A stretch of DNA of 64,000 nt from Liolophura sinensis. Its lineage: Eukaryota; Mollusca; Polyplacophora; Chitonida; Chitonidae. The position numbers and the translations under genes were made by a program. This document shows positions 23,570 to 36,550 of this stretch, one piece after another; within the stretch, counting starts at the first letter, position 1, and the number at the start of each line of letters is the position of its first letter. The notes under the pieces were generated by a model. It was not told the DNA's origin. It made no database searches and saw only the letters and a list, made by a program, of their open reading frames with translations. The stretch is from the NCBI RefSeq assembly GCF_032854445.1, contig NC_088302.1, positions 2,106,001 to 2,170,000 on the forward strand. Direction: 5' to 3'.

Positions 23570-24370
23570 GTATATGATTATCATAAGACATTCGTAAAGT
23601 ATTTACGAGAACATCTTGTATGATGGTTCACATGTTGATATGGTGGTGCCTCTCTATATAGTGGTCGAGTACGTCTTGTCCGTTCAGAACCCTTTCTGTT
23701 GTCCACTTTACCTCCAGCATTCCACAGCAGCATACATATGCATGTATGGAACAGTGTTATACATTGGGCATTTGGATGAGGGATTGGATATACGGATTGC
23801 CGTGCTGTTTGTAAACCACCTCGTCTACCATTGTTAACGATACTGTTGTTTGCTCTGTTCATTTGTGTCAAGCGGTATTATGACTCTGTTTTCACCTCTA
23901 TTGACGTCTTGATCGATAGAAGCCTTTAAAGAGCTTGCCGGTCGATTTTCTAGTTTTTCCGTTGTATTGTGTCTTGACTATATTTATCATTTGTCAATAG
24001 CGGTGGGGTCAGTGTCCAGGCTAAGGACCACATCCACGTGGATATTAAGTCTCCAGTCACTAAAAATGTTCAGCCCTGTGCTATGTATTCACTTTCTTCC
24101 TGGCCAAACTGAATGTCCCTCAGCCGCATTCAAACTATACGACCGGGACATATAAGGTGGTTTCTATCTGAGGACGGACAGCCGCCGGGAATCCTGAGAA
24201 CACTCCTACAGAAAGGTCAGGCTTCGACACAGAGACAATGAGATAAGAGACATTCTTCTCTCAACTGAACACTTTATCTGCCACTCTAACCTAATTATAC
24301 AGCTAATAAAGACTGTAATGCTGTTAATCCTCTGGTAACTGGAGGATGCACTTCCGGAGCGTGGTCAGTT
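23570..24370 (+). repeat. DR1 dispersed repeat, modules a, b, c
   Basis: Module a appears as GTATATGATTATCATAAGACATT and GGTCGAGTACGTCTTGTCCG. Module b appears as GGTCAGTGTCCAGGCTAAGG and TTAAGTCTCCAGTCACTA. Module c appears as CAGAAAGGTCAGGCTTCGAC, ATTATACAGCTAATAAAG and GATGCACTTCCGGA (each in part). Order and orientation match 37690-38560. Confidence 0.7.
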
Positions 24371-24884
24371 ATGAATATAGGTTATGACCATCAGACAATA
24401 CAAAGGCCCCGTGAAATATATAAGCAATCAGTCCATCAAGGAAATAGTCATTGCGTTAGGTAGCATTAGGTACAGATTAAAACAATTACATGTATAAAAC
24501 TTATTGTGAAAAGTAACTATTCGTTTAAACACAATCCCGTGATTGCAAGATGAGTAGATACATTCTTGGAGCAGGCATATACACTTAGTACGGTGTACTG
24601 ATGTAATTTACCTATTAGCGATACAAACTCATAACCAGGATTTAAATCCACCCCTAATCTAGGTGAAATCTCGTTTAGCCCTACACCAGAAATTTTTCCA
24701 ACTGGACAATCTCGAGGTCATCTCGTTGTAAATTGGCTTACTGTTGAATGGTGAAAATTTGGAGGTAGGCCGTTAACACATGTTATGAACCTCACGAGGT
24801 CCTGCAATCTGGATTGTACAAACTGCACTCAGTCAACCGACTGAGTATAGGAATAGCCAAAACTAAAGGGTTTTTCTACCAATC
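24371..24884. other. No recognisable feature
   Basis: No domains, repeats or RNA features noticed. Confidence 0.45.
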
Positions 24885-25350
24885 AAATTATGAGTGTATG
24901 ATTAACTTACTCTGCAAATCAATTAATCAATCTTTCTCCTGCTTTTAGGTAACCCAAATAAAGCAACACAGACACGGACTGCAACATGATATATGAAATT
25001 AGCTGTATCATTCGCTCCAGATCACAGTACCAAATAACGTTTTTTATGCTTGTGTTATAGAAAGTCAGATGAGCAGATGACAGGCTTTGGATGGTAGACA
25101 CGAGGGGTATTGCTACAGCCGCGACATCAGCTAATAAAGTCTTTTCCTCAGATTCCAGTGAAACGATCGCTCTTTACAAAATCCATTATTTTTGCTACTG
25201 TTGAATTAACACTGCACGATTTGACAGTCATGAATTAGCTTCTTTTGTACGTCCGACTTGTTTACTGCCGACCTCTTCATCAGAATTGATTCTCAAACTA
25301 CAGTGTTAAATTTGGCGGATAGTGGGTAGGGTGTTACTGTAGTGTAGAAC
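24885..25350 (+). repeat. DR1 dispersed repeat, module d
   Basis: GAGTGTATGATTAACTTACT, TAACCCAAATAAAGCAACAC, GTGTTATAGAAAGTCAGATG, CAGCTAATAAAGTC and AAACGATCGCTCTTTACAAA are shared with 12960-13740. The middle part (CTTTTGTACGTCCGACTTG) carries a deletion relative to 13.6 kb. Confidence 0.75.
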
Positions 25351-25857
25351 TGGACTTGGAATCCATCATCGAGACCGGTCAGGACATTGAGACGGTTCTC
25401 CTGTGGCTTGGCCTGAAGTCAGTGCCAACAACGGCTTTTCACACTGTGGCAATTTAATTTACCAAAGAACGTTCAGCTTTCCCTTTCCTATTCAGTTCAT
25501 GCAATATTTTAGTTCACAACTAGAAACATCTACTGGAAATAAGAAATGCCCTGGCCTGTATGCTTATTGTTGCTCAACCATTGATAGTGACATTATTACT
25601 AAATCATATGGAAACTCCGTTCCCCAACAAGCCAGAAAGATGATTTAAGTCTATTATCTGTAAAGTGGAGCATTGGAAGTCCGGGTTTCATCTTCCTTAC
25701 ATAATGACCCATTCCGATATCGTACTGTGATGTTACTGAAACCAAAAAAACGCCAAGGCGTGTAACAAAACTTTGTCCTTTTTCGACTTTCCCCTCATGC
25801 CAAGAGTGCGTTGCTAGATGCTCGTTTATAAAACAGCCTTTGTTGTTCAAAACAAAT
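25351..25857. other. No recognisable feature
   Basis: Two short frames (25403-25648 plus, 25599-25850 minus) without recognisable domains. Confidence 0.4.
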
Positions 25858-26050
25858 CACCAGCTGACTTTAGCATTAGATGGCGGATACATGATATGTA
25901 TTAGTATAACCGAGACATGAGCTAATAAAGTCTGTTCGTGAGATTTCAGCAAAACGATTTTTTGTACGTCTGATTTGTTCACTGCCTGACACATCATCAA
26001 AACTCCCAGGCTGAACACAGAGTTAAAATGGCCGGACAATAAACGGGGCT
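25858..26050 (+). repeat. DR1 module d, internally deleted
   Basis: TTAGCATTAGATGGCGGATA, GAGCTAATAAAGTCTGTTCG and ATTTCAGCAAAACGATTTTT run directly into TTGTACGTCTGATTTGTTCA. The intervening segment of the long copies is missing. Confidence 0.7.
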
Positions 26051-27704
26051 CTGTATTGTATACCTAGACTAGGAATCCATCAGTAGGGAACAATGTTACG
26101 TCTTTAATCAGAACTTTGATAGTTGAAATAACCGTAAAAAGGTGTAAAACATTCTGATATATCGTTCAGATTCACTTTTTCCATTCAGTGAGACGTCTGC
26201 TAGAAATCAGAAATCCTTAAAAAATGTCACAAACCATTAACAGAAATATTATTTACTTTTTGCCTTCAGTCAATGAAGCAATCCTGCCATATACTAAATA
26301 ATACAGTTTCTTTTTGTTACAAAATCGATTAAAGGTTTTATTGACAGCTTGTTTTGCGACATTTCACGTGATATTAAGTCATATGCCATTAGGCTCATCC
26401 CACACGTGGGAGGGAAGATATTCTACTTTCACCACATAAAAATGTTCCTCATGAAAAGTAACCGAATATTTCCGACGTCCAGTTTAGTACAGATATTTTT
26501 AAACAATAAAACAGTAACAATGATTGTTAAAGATAGTACATAAAACGTAAAGATGGAGTTTAGAAACATATGAACATAGAAAAGTACCATAAAGCTTCAC
26601 AATTTCCTTCTTGATATCTGTCAAAACAACTTTGTTGTTAGTCAAAATTGGGGACGCTAAACTGGCCCCGCGCCTCAAGTATGTTCATAGATGACGTCAT
26701 TTCCGAATTTTCCCGAGAACTGACGGAAACTATGTATGAAATACAGGGGTTATTAAGAAATATTAACTATGCCTCCAAAATATTTGTTCTCATTACTTGA
26801 GCATATCTTTATTCATTCTCCGTAAAAGCATACCCCGCCTTTTATAGTACATTTTCATGTATCCATTATCACTTGTCAGTGTGCAGCGTTTTATCTTCGT
26901 TAAGCCGTTCTTTTCTCAGCAATAAGCCATGATTCTAAAACAAATTTGTGTGGAATAAGGTCTGAGGTGCAATCCTCCTCATCATGTTACTCAACAACGC
27001 CAAGTTTCTCGCCAGACATTTTCATCTGGATTGGTCCAATATGTTCCATCCGCCAAAGGAAACTATCTCCGTCTCTCCGCCTTCTAATAGTCGAGTTGAG
27101 CCGATTGTAACAGCAGAAGTGAGACAATCTGGTGTGGCTTCAAACGTAATGGCGATTAGCCAGGTATCTTTAGTTGATGGCTCTTTCCGCTCGTATAGCC
27201 GAACACAGCTGTCTTGTCTCTAGTTTGAGGTCAAGGTATCATCTGGAGGCTAGGTATCCGTTCGTATCGTTACTAAGTAATTACCGGTATTGATAAATCA
27301 CATCAGTAAGCCAATCTAATAATCACTAGTTTGTTGTCAACATATTGACTTATATCTAGGCTTGCTGTTAAAGCATATTTCATAAGCAAATTTCCTGGTG
27401 GATCAGTTCGATGCATATGTTGATGTCGCTGTTGAAATGTGTCTAATCTTACTGTTACGCACCATTGTTTTATTTGGTAGACATTCCAGTCATTCATTGT
27501 AAAACGTTAACAATTATTAATTGGTTTGAGATAAAATATACGAATAAGACATTGTCTGTCCTCACGAATAAAATAGGACGAAGTTGTTGGTTTTATGAAT
27601 ACATGTATACGTTATATTATTTTGTCACTTTTTATGCGACTTACATCTTTTCGAGAGTCATAGGTCATGAATAACCACAGGTCGTGAATGAGGTGAAGGT
27701 TGTA
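26051..27704. other. No gene recognised
   Basis: About 1.65 kb. The plus frame 26984-27223 (79 codons) lies where the sequence weakly resembles 31390-31570 (CTCCGTCTCTCCGCCTTCTAA against CTCCGTCTCTCAGGCTTCTAA, in part), so it is probably another diverged dispersed repeat, not a gene. Confidence 0.4.
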
Positions 27705-28090
27705 TCAGAAAACTCGGCTGAGTCGATTCTCGGAACCCGCCTCCTGTAACCCGTAGATTAGCGGTGTAACTGCCTTTGTATATGTATTAGCTGTATAATT
27801 CGACAATACAAGGAGATAAAAACTGCTTGCGAGAGAATAATATCTCTCATCTCCATATCCCTGTGTATCAGACTGACCTTTCTGTGTCGTCCGGAATTCC
27901 GATGGCCTGACTTCACACGAACTCAGTATTAACGCGTCTAAGGGACATTCAATTTGGCGAGGAACAAAGAGAGCGCACCAAACCATAAGCCGACCGATTT
28001 TTGTGACTGGAGAGTTATTGTCCACTTAGGCCTGACCCTAAGTCTGGACACTGACCGATCGCTGATGATCACGTGCACTAACCTAGTTAG
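27705..28090 (-). repeat. DR1 modules b and c, minus orientation
   Basis: Reading the minus strand gives TCAGTGTCCAGACTTAGGG, TAAGTGGACAATAACTCTCC, CTCGCCAAATTGAATGTCCC, AGAAAGGTCAGTCTGATACA and ATTATACAGCTAATACATA. It is the closest relative of 17085-17365. The 106-codon minus frame here is not preserved in other copies. Confidence 0.75.
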
Positions 28091-30562
28091 GACGCAATAC
28101 AACAGACCACTCCTGTGGTATACCGGAAGGATTTCCTCTCTTTTTACACACCATGCCACAGACGTCAGCTAAGTGTAGACCCCATCAAGTTCTCCACAGA
28201 TGGCAGTAGACATAGGTCCTGACATGATCGCCAGGGAACAATGTACTAAATCAGGACACTGTCCTTCACATTGGTAGAAAAACTTTACTAACACTATAGG
28301 GTTCAGGCAAACCGATGTATAATTCTGTTTTGGACGAAGAGTAAAGTGGCAATGCTATGTGGATCATTTTTCCCAAATAATGTCTTCACAATTCTGGTTG
28401 ACGGTCATCTGTATAGCGAGTTTATGTCGTCGGGCAATGTGGTGCAGCTGAAAAAGACGGAGGGCCACTCAACACATATATTCTATTACAGACAGACGTA
28501 AAACAGGGACAACTCTATCCAGATGACTTGAATGCGCGATTTGAGTTCAAGTATAACCATGTGTAAAAACTTGTGAAAAATACCGAAATTTCCGAAAGCT
28601 TATTCTATGTTTCATGACAAGATATTTACCTTTGCCAGCAATTTCCGTTAACAAAACAATAACCTCAAGTATGCGCAGTACTGTAACGTTTCCGCCTGTA
28701 AGTCCCTGTAACGTATCCGCCTGTACGTCCCTGTAACGTATCCGCCTTTAAGTTCTTGCAACTGCATAAAGTGTTAAATCACCGTGTCTCAGCTACCAAC
28801 AAAAGTGCGTCCAAAACCGGTCCGAAATATCCTGAGGAATAAATATCAGTTGAATTTTAGTGGTTGGAAAACAAGATTAAATATTACCCACCGTTTATTG
28901 CGTCGCAGCTGTACACAGCTGTGCAGCCCAAGTTGAGAAAATAAAGCCTACGTACAATTGTATGAGAATCAGTAAGATTCGACTTAGACTCGAAACTCTG
29001 TCGGTTAAATCTGCATAGGTTCTGTACATTCCATGATCACCCATCAGTTACATTCAAACAAGACATACAGCTGTGGTTTGTGATATTATCGATTACTTTG
29101 TAAATCAAAACAAATAAATAGAAATGTCAAAATGATATCATTTTGTTATTTATTAAGCTGTTCTGTCCAGAGAAATTTTAAGTGGCTTTAGGCGACACAC
29201 TAAGCGTCCCTCTGAAAAAAAAAGGCAAGTGTGTGCTCTCTTAGCCAGGGTAAGTAAGGATGAAGATTGCAAGACCGAATTGCAGTTATCTCAGCAAAAC
29301 CCCCTATATATAATGCAGCTAAAGATGTGATAAAGTAATTAAAATAATAGAGCCGTTTTCAATGTCCTTATTTAGATGTCAGGCACATAAATGGGTTAAA
29401 GCGACACTTTCCACCAGTGACATCAGACTCTGAATGCTGGATTAATCGACATTACAGAGGAAATCAGAAGGCTTCAATTTTAACATTTCAGGCTTTACTA
29501 AGAAAACCTGCAGACCAAATAATAAAAATAATAGTTAAATAATAGCCGGATTTTAAGGTTTTTGGAGCCACTATGTATTATACAGAAGTTTGGAACAGAG
29601 TTCGACTGATTCCTTATCGATTTGCTGAGGCCAATCAAAGTGGGATATCGCTCCATATCGCTCTACAGGCGCTGTGTCATTCCCGTCTCGTTCGTCTTCT
29701 GCTTATACCCGAGAAAAGTTTGAACTTCAGCTTAAGTAAAGAGCCAGGCGTTCCCAGAAAATATTGTTTTAAACTTTGTGAAGAAACTGGACATGACGAG
29801 AAGACAGCACCACAAGCATGGAAACGCTCATTATGACTGTAAATGCTAAGACCCGGAAGTCTTTTTTATTCAGTTTGACCCGCAAGAGTGGCGGGCTTCA
29901 TGCTTAGGTCTGCCTTACTTGCCATATATTTGGAGATGTTTAAAACCAATCGGGATTTATGTTTACGTACTACATAACTTCTTTGTACTTATATATTAGT
30001 TTTAATTGATGTTTCACGCCATTCTAAAGAAGGTTGCGTTTATATGCATTACCACGAACTATTGGAGAGGGCAAAAGTTCTTTCTAATCATTATGACTAG
30101 ACGTCCATCAATGAGAAACCGGCTGATATCGAGGAGTGGACCTTGCCTGTGGCAGAACTGGGCTGGTCGTCCCAATAGAGAACGTCGAGGAGTGGATCCC
30201 CAACTGCACGTAGCGGAGACCTTGTCTGTGGCAGAACTGGACTGGTAGCCCTTCAATAAGGAATCATAAAGTAAGCTGATATAAAAAGCAATCAGTACAT
30301 TCTTCCACAAAAGTATGGATTTAGATGCCCAAAAGAATTGAAAGTAAATACACATAGAATCTGGATTTAAACAGAGATCTTTTCAAAATGTTCTTGATGA
30401 ATGTCATTGTCAGGTTTCTAGGATTACAGAAGTTATCACTGACCTGTTTAATGCTAAATCAGAAGCTGAACCACATTATGTCATTGTTACACTTCCATTT
30501 CCTAGACGACAAAAAATCCGTTTAAACTCTGACGTGAGACAAAATTTAAACCGATATCTGTA
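28091..30562. other. No gene recognised; minor repeats
   Basis: About 2.5 kb without recognisable coding exons. Three imperfect 25-bp units (GTAACGTATCCGCCTGTA) lie at 28680-28757. A small duplication with CTGTGGCAGAACTGG(A/G)CTGGT lies at about 30140-30165 and 30225-30248. The 87-codon plus frame 29573-29836 has no domain I recognise. Confidence 0.45.
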
Positions 30563-30608
30563 TATTTGATTGGTGTTTTACGCCGTACTCACGAATATTT
30601 CATTATGG
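30563..30608 (-). repeat. MetaSINE-like SINE, 3' end fragment
   Basis: ATTTGATTGGTGTTTTACGC followed by CGTACTCACGAATATTTCA is the tail-proximal end of the SINE at 43842-44008. The remainder is absent. Confidence 0.65.
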
Positions 30609-30844
30609 AGGTTAGAATCGATACGAAGGAAACTGCGTCCTAGATCTCAGGTCAACATCTTTAAGATCCTTTTGTTTGCTTTATGGGTTTTTTTTTTAGG
30701 CCAAACACAAGACACAAGGAAATTATGATTATGATAGTTAATAAGTGAACGAAATTTGTTAGAGCCCTGAGGAAACCACCACGGCACATCCTGTCAGAAA
30801 TGTGTTTGTAGAATCGCTGACAAACTGGTAATAGCGGGAATCGA

Positions 30845-31090
30845 ACAAACGACCACGGTGTGTTTTGCAGATAGGAACCAACATTGGCATATGTGTTTCA
30901 GAGATGAGAACCAGCATCGGTATGTATGTTTTCTTGTTGAAAACCAACATCGGTACATGGGTTTTGTAACTTACAACCAGCATTGGTATATGTAATTGTA
31001 GTTGCAAATCGTAATGGATATGTGTATTTTTTATTTGACAACCGACATTTATATGTGTGTTTTGTAGTTGACGATTAACATTAGTATATG
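30845..31090. repeat. ~37-bp degenerate minisatellite, about 7 copies
   Basis: Degenerate units with ACCAGCATTGGTATATGTG and TTTTGTAGTTGACAAC-like halves. One unit (TTGCAAATCGTAATGGATAT, near 31006) also appears inverted at about 32085-32108, linking this array to the adjacent inverted repeat. Confidence 0.8.
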
Positions 31091-31286
31091 TGAATTTCAA
31101 AATAAATTTCCACAGTATTATTCCTGGCCACGTGTTGCTTATCTACGTACGCTTATACAGTCATACATAAAATTTTAGTTTTAAAATAGTTGACAGGTTA
31201 GGTCTTTTAGAAACACACTTTATAAATGGTATTTCCTATAGCTCAGTCATCCAAACAGGCATTTTGATTTAAGTTTCTGAAGCACT
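31087..31286 (+). repeat. Inverted-repeat segment A (partner 31978-32206)
   Basis: Reverse complement of 31978-32206 with few mismatches. Examples are GACAGGTTAGGTCTTTTAGA and TCATCCAAACAGGCATTTTG, against CAAAATGCCTGTTTGGATGA and the corresponding reversed block. The partner carries an extra ~33 bp taken from the neighbouring 37-bp array. Confidence 0.9.
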
Positions 31287-31677
31287 AAGACACTTTGGAA
31301 AGGATGCAACTATTCTTTCCTTCTCACAGAACACTCCTGTTATAATACAATGTTTTCTCACTCGACTTGTTTGTCAGGATTTTATCCGTATTCTTCTAGC
31401 GCCAGATGACGCTAACTCCGTCTCTCAGGCTTCTAACGGACGGCTTTCGTCACGTCTAAGTGCAGAAGTGAAATTAAACGGCTGAGGTGACAGTTGTTCT
31501 GGATAACATCCAATCTCGATGCTGGGGAATTGTTAATGGGTAATGTTAATTAATGGCTTTTTCTGCTGAGGAATCTGGCATTACGGTTTGATACAGAATG
31601 ACGAATGATTATCTACTAGTTTTATCACTGTTAATACGTGGTAACTCACATCGATAAAAACAGATTTGTAATGAACA

Positions 31678-31811
31678 TTAGGTCGATTTGTTTAACTTTG
31701 TAACACAATTTGAGTAACGACTCTTCGACTGTTGCTTCCGCTGAGGATTTACTTGGTTCACCCGAAATCAGCTATTTCAATACAAGCAGAGATATTTATC
31801 ACTCACATTCA
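31678..31811 (+). repeat. Inverted-repeat segment B (partner 32217-32335)
   Basis: GGTCGATTTGTTTAACTTTG ... AACGACTCTTCGACTGTTGC ... TTCAATACAAGCAGA matches the reverse complement of 32217-32335. The short stretch ATATTTATCACTCACATTC at its right border is instead present in direct orientation at both sites. Confidence 0.88.
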
Positions 31812-31851
31812 AAAACGAAAGACAAAAAAAAACTAAAACTAAATTCAAAAA

Positions 31852-32340
<489 letters not shown>

Positions 32341-32400
<60 letters not shown>
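32341..32400. repeat. TA microsatellite, about 30 repeats
   Basis: Second uninterrupted TA tract, bordering the inverted copies on their right. Confidence 0.95.
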
Positions 32401-32405
<5 letters not shown>

Positions 32406-32817
32406 ACCACATGCAGACTGTAACATGAGATTGAATTTATTACATTTATCCCAGTTATGTGTCACTCACTGAGATTTTAATGCCGGGCTTGATTTCACTT
32501 GAACAAGACACGTTCTAAGTGAATGTCGGTGTATCAAGCGCCCTATTCCTTGTGTAATGTTTACATATAAACAGAAGGCCTGAATGGAAGAGACACGTCC
32601 TGAAACATGGTGAGCACAGGGTCCGGGATATTGTACACGAACTTACTTTTAAGGAGCAACAGGTGGGGAAAAAACCCAGATATTTCTAAATAGATTTGTA
32701 TATGCTAAATGTCAGTTTGTATTTAGCGTTGTACATGAACGGCTTGCCCATGGGATTCATACATTCTGCTGGAAGTTCTTCAAGCTGTTTACCGGTGGTT
32801 TTTAGTGTACACAACCT
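32401..32817. other. No recognisable feature
   Basis: Spacer between the TA tract and the next array. Nothing recognised. Confidence 0.4.
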
Positions 32818-33545
32818 GATCTCGGGTCATCGGAAGGTATACGACGGGAGCCTCAGTACACATCCAGTTCTCGGCTCATCGGAAAGTATACGGCGGGAGC
32901 ACTGGTACACTTCCAGATCTCGGCTCATCGGAAGGTATACAACGGGAGCCCCGTTACACATCCAGTTCTCGGCTCATCGGAAGGTATACGACGGGAGCCC
33001 CGTTACACATCCAGTTCTCGGCTCATCGGATGGTATACGACGGGAGCCTCGGTACACATCCAGTTCTCGGGTCATCGGAAGGTATACGACGGGAGCCCCG
33101 TTACACATCCAGTTCTCGGCTCATCGGATGGTATACGACGGGAGCCCCGTTACACATCCAGTTCTCGGGTCATCGGAAGGTATACGACGGGAGCCCCGTT
33201 ACATATCCAGTTCTCGGCTCATCGGATGGTATACGACGGGAGCCCCGTTACACATCCAGTTCTCGGCTCATCGGATGGTATACGACGGGAGCCCCGGTAC
33301 ACATCCAGTTCTCGGGTCATCGGAAGGTATACGACGGGAGCCCCGTTACATATCCAGTTCTCGGCTCATCGGATGGTATACGACGGGAGCCCCGGTACAC
33401 ATCCAGTTCTCGGCTCATCGGATGGTATACGACGGGAGCCCCGGTACACATCCAGTTCTCGGGTCATCGGAAGGTATACGACGGGAGCCCCGTTACACAT
33501 CCAGTTCTCGGCTCATCGGAAGGTATACGATGGGAGCAGCGTTAC
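32818..33545. repeat. 49-bp minisatellite, about 15 copies
   Basis: Highly homogeneous units: GGTATACGACGGGAGCCCCG, TTACACATCCAGTTCTCGG, then (C/G)TCATCGGAA or TGG. The unit is 1 mod 3 and lacks plus-strand stops, giving long frames in all three phases (32696-33589 and others). It is unrelated in sequence to the 49-bp array at 4972-5408. Confidence 0.96.
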
Positions 33546-33689
33546 TTATCACAAACCGGATCTTCGTCATACTGCTGAAAACGTCCTAAGCTTTAATCGG
33601 TGTAAAAATATCAGAATAAAGAACATGACGTATACCTCCCGACTATTTTTAAACCTGAAGAAAAAATCTTTGGAAAAAGAATTTTATAT

Positions 33690-34240
33690 AATTCTATACG
33701 GTTAAGCAGCTAGCGTAAACTTTATGTATATGATCATCATCAGACATTGATTGAGTATTGATTATTTTATATCGGGGTTACCCATTTGGAACATTTGGCC
33801 CACAGCTGACATGGTGATGGAGTGGGGCCTCTGTTTACTCCCGTCTCTGATCGAGCACGTCTTGTGCGTCCAGGACCCCCATCCATTGTCCACTTTAAAA
33901 CACATTACCTCAAACATCCCAACCTGACCTTAAGGGACAGTGTTGTGGATGTGTTGTCTTTAGAGATTGTGTGGGTTTTGTGTTTGTTTAGATATAGATA
34001 ATGTACTGTCTCTACACCACTTTTCCTACCATTGTCTGCGACAGTGTTTTGCATAATCGTGCCCCGTCTGCTTCTGGCGTCACAGGTTTTGTCTTACTTG
34101 TTGGCTAATGTCTGTCGTGTGGAGGCTGCTGTAATGGAAAAGCCGCAGCACGGACGAGCCAGATGGTCTGTCGTCGTATAATGATCTTCCGGGATTTGGG
34201 TCAGTGTCCAGGCTAAGGTGTTAAGGACCAGGGCAGATTC
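33690..34240 (+). repeat. DR1 module a with a fragment of b
   Basis: GTATATGATCATCATCAGACATTG, CCCACAGCTGACATGGTGATGG, TCTGATCGAGCACGTCTTG and AAAACACATTACCTCAAACAT (each in part) match 42060-42310 and 37710-37920. Then GGTCAGTGTCCAGGCTAAGG at 34199 is module b, interrupted soon after. Confidence 0.7.
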
Positions 34241-34472
34241 CAAAAAGCCATTTCTGACTTAAGTCAAAATTTGAAATACGTTACCTTAAATACCTTAAAG
34301 CTTATTATCCGATTTTACAAATTAGTATTGTGTCCACCTGACCAGTGTTATCTTGAGAAAATTATGTCCGAATTTCAGTTTCCAGTACCAAAATGTAAGC
34401 ATTTTGAAGAAGTTTTAAATTTTGACTTATATCAGAAATGGCTTTGTGAAATCAGCCTACGATTTATACGTG
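34241..34472. other. Unassigned spacer
   Basis: Short AT-rich spacer preceding the 30-bp array. The open frame entering the array from 34271 has no recognised domain. Confidence 0.4.
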
Positions 34473-35628
34473 CACATCATTCTCCAGTCACATCCTGTTG
34501 GTCACATCATTCTCCAGTCACATCCTGTTGGTCACACCATTTTCCAGTCACATCCTGTTGGTCACATCATTCTCCAGTCACATCCTGTTGGTCACATCAT
34601 TCTTAAGTCATCCTGTTGGTCACATCATTCTCAAGTCACATCCTGCTGGTCACATCATTTTCCAGTCACATCCTGTTGATCACATCATTCCCCAGTCACA
34701 TCCTGTTGGTCATATCATTCTCCAGTCACATCCTGTTGGTCACATCATTCTCCAGTCACATCCTGTTGGTCACATCATTCCCCAGTCACATCCTGTTGGT
34801 CACATCATTCTCCAGTCACATCCTTTTGGTCACATCATTCTCCAGTCACATCCTGCTGGTCACATCATTCCCCAGTCACATCCTGTTGGTCACACCATTT
34901 TCCAGTCACATCCTGTTGGTCACATCATTCTCCAGTCACATCCTGTTGGTCACATCATTCTCCAGTCACATCCTGTTGGTCACATCATTCTCCAGTAACA
35001 TCCTGCTGGTCACATCATTCTCCAGTCACATCCTGTTGATCACATCATTCCCCAGTCACATCCTGTTGGTCACATCATTCCCCAGTCACATCCTGTTGGT
35101 CACATCATTCTCCAGTCACATCCTGTTGGTCACATCACTCCCCAGTCACATCCTGTTGGTCACATCATTCCCCAGTCACATCCTGTTGGTCACATCATTC
35201 TCCAGTCACATCATTCCCCAGTCACATCCTGTTGGTCACATCACTCTCCAGTCACATCATTCTCCAGTCACATCATTCTCCAGTCACATCCTGCTGGTTA
35301 CATCATTCACCAGTCACATCCTGTTGGTCACATCATTCTCCAGTCCACATCATTCTCCAGTCACATCACATCATTCTCCAGTCACATCCTGTTGGTCATA
35401 TCATTCTCCAGTCACATCCTGTTGGTCACATCATTCTCAAGTCACATCCTGCTGGTCACATCATTCTCAAGTCCCATCCTGTTGGTCACATCATTCCCCA
35501 GTCCACATCCTTTTGGTCACATCATTCTCAAGTCACATCCTGTTGGTCACATCATTCTCAAGTCACATCCAGTTGGTCACATCATTCCCCAATCACATCC
35601 TGTTGGTCACATCATTCTCCAGTCACAT
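34473..35628. repeat. 30-bp minisatellite, about 38 copies
   Basis: Units are CACATCATTCTCCAGTCACA plus TCCTGTTGGT, with C/T and partial-unit variants. The 30-bp length preserves frame, so the overlapping plus-strand frames (for example 339 codons at 34616-35635) read a 10-residue repeat. No start context, splice site or non-repeat domain supports a gene. Confidence 0.96.
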
Positions 35629-35754
35629 GTTGTAGGGCTGTTTTGTTGGCAAACTTGTTCAAAGTAACATGTCAGTTGGTGATTGTCGAGGTTTGGTCTC
35701 TAGCACAATGATACATCGGACTGAATCGGAAAGGTGAAGCTGAAGTTATTACAA

Positions 35755-36550
35755 GCCTCTGTACGACCGCCCCAATGTCCTGATTAAAGGCGATGTCAGA
35801 CAGTTTCTTACTGATGAAATCCCAGTCCGGTTCTACAATAGAGGAAGACCCGCTCACTATCCGGCCAATTTAACAACGCGTGCAGTTTGGGAATCAATTC
35901 TGATTAAGTGCTTGCAGTTAACAAATCGGATGTACAAAAGATTCCCCAGTTTACCAATAAACCTAGAAAAGAAGCTAATTTATCACAGTCAAATCGCTCA
36001 GTGTGGGCTAATTCAATTTTAGCACATATAATGGAGTTTGTAAAGAGCGATCGTTTTGTTGGAATCTTATGAATAGACTTTATTAGCGCATGTCCTGGCT
36101 GTACCGATACCATTCATGGTGGACCGTGTAATGATAAAACCTTTCATCCGCTCATCGGTATTGAACAACGGTTGTTTCATAACCGAACATCCAGTAATGC
36201 ACTTTTTGCGTGAGGGAAATCTTCAAAGACCTGATTTTTGAACCAAGTTTGAACGTTTTTTGTTTAATTCGCTTTAATGATATCGAAACACGATATTGGG
36301 ATGCGTAATCATGTGACAAAAATGGAGCCCAGAATTCCCACGCCCCACATTGACTTTAGGAGAATAGCTGATTCAAAAGCCAATATCTAGCAATGTGATT
36401 TTTGCGTGAAAGAAATTAGCGAAAGACCTAATTTTTTTACAACACGTCACAGTGTTTTCCGGTTAACTTGTTTTCTATGATATCGCAATATAAAAGAGGA
36501 AGAATCCCGAATTACCGTTCGCCACACTGATTGGATTTCAACAGACATAC
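35755..36550 (-). repeat. DR1 module d plus flank, minus orientation
   Basis: It shares CGCCCCAATGTCCTGATTAA, CTCACTATCCGGCCAATTTA, CAAATCGGATGTACAAAAGA, GAGCGATCGTTTTGTTGGAA and following sequence with 21955-22560. Within the flank, TGC(A/G)...TTTTTGCGTGA(G/A)(G/A)GAAAT...GACCT(G/A)ATTTTT occurs twice (36195-36245 and 36390-36440), an internal imperfect duplication. Confidence 0.7.

Noticed and set aside
32696-33705. Frames of 297, 182 and 159 codons through the 49-bp array
   Set aside because: All three plus-strand frames read the same repeat, as expected for a stop-free unit of length 1 mod 3.
34271-35711. Overlapping long plus-strand frames (up to 339 codons) with HPVG or SSHILLVT repeats
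   Set aside because: The 30-bp array keeps several frames open at once, which a real gene would not need. There is no domain outside the repeat.
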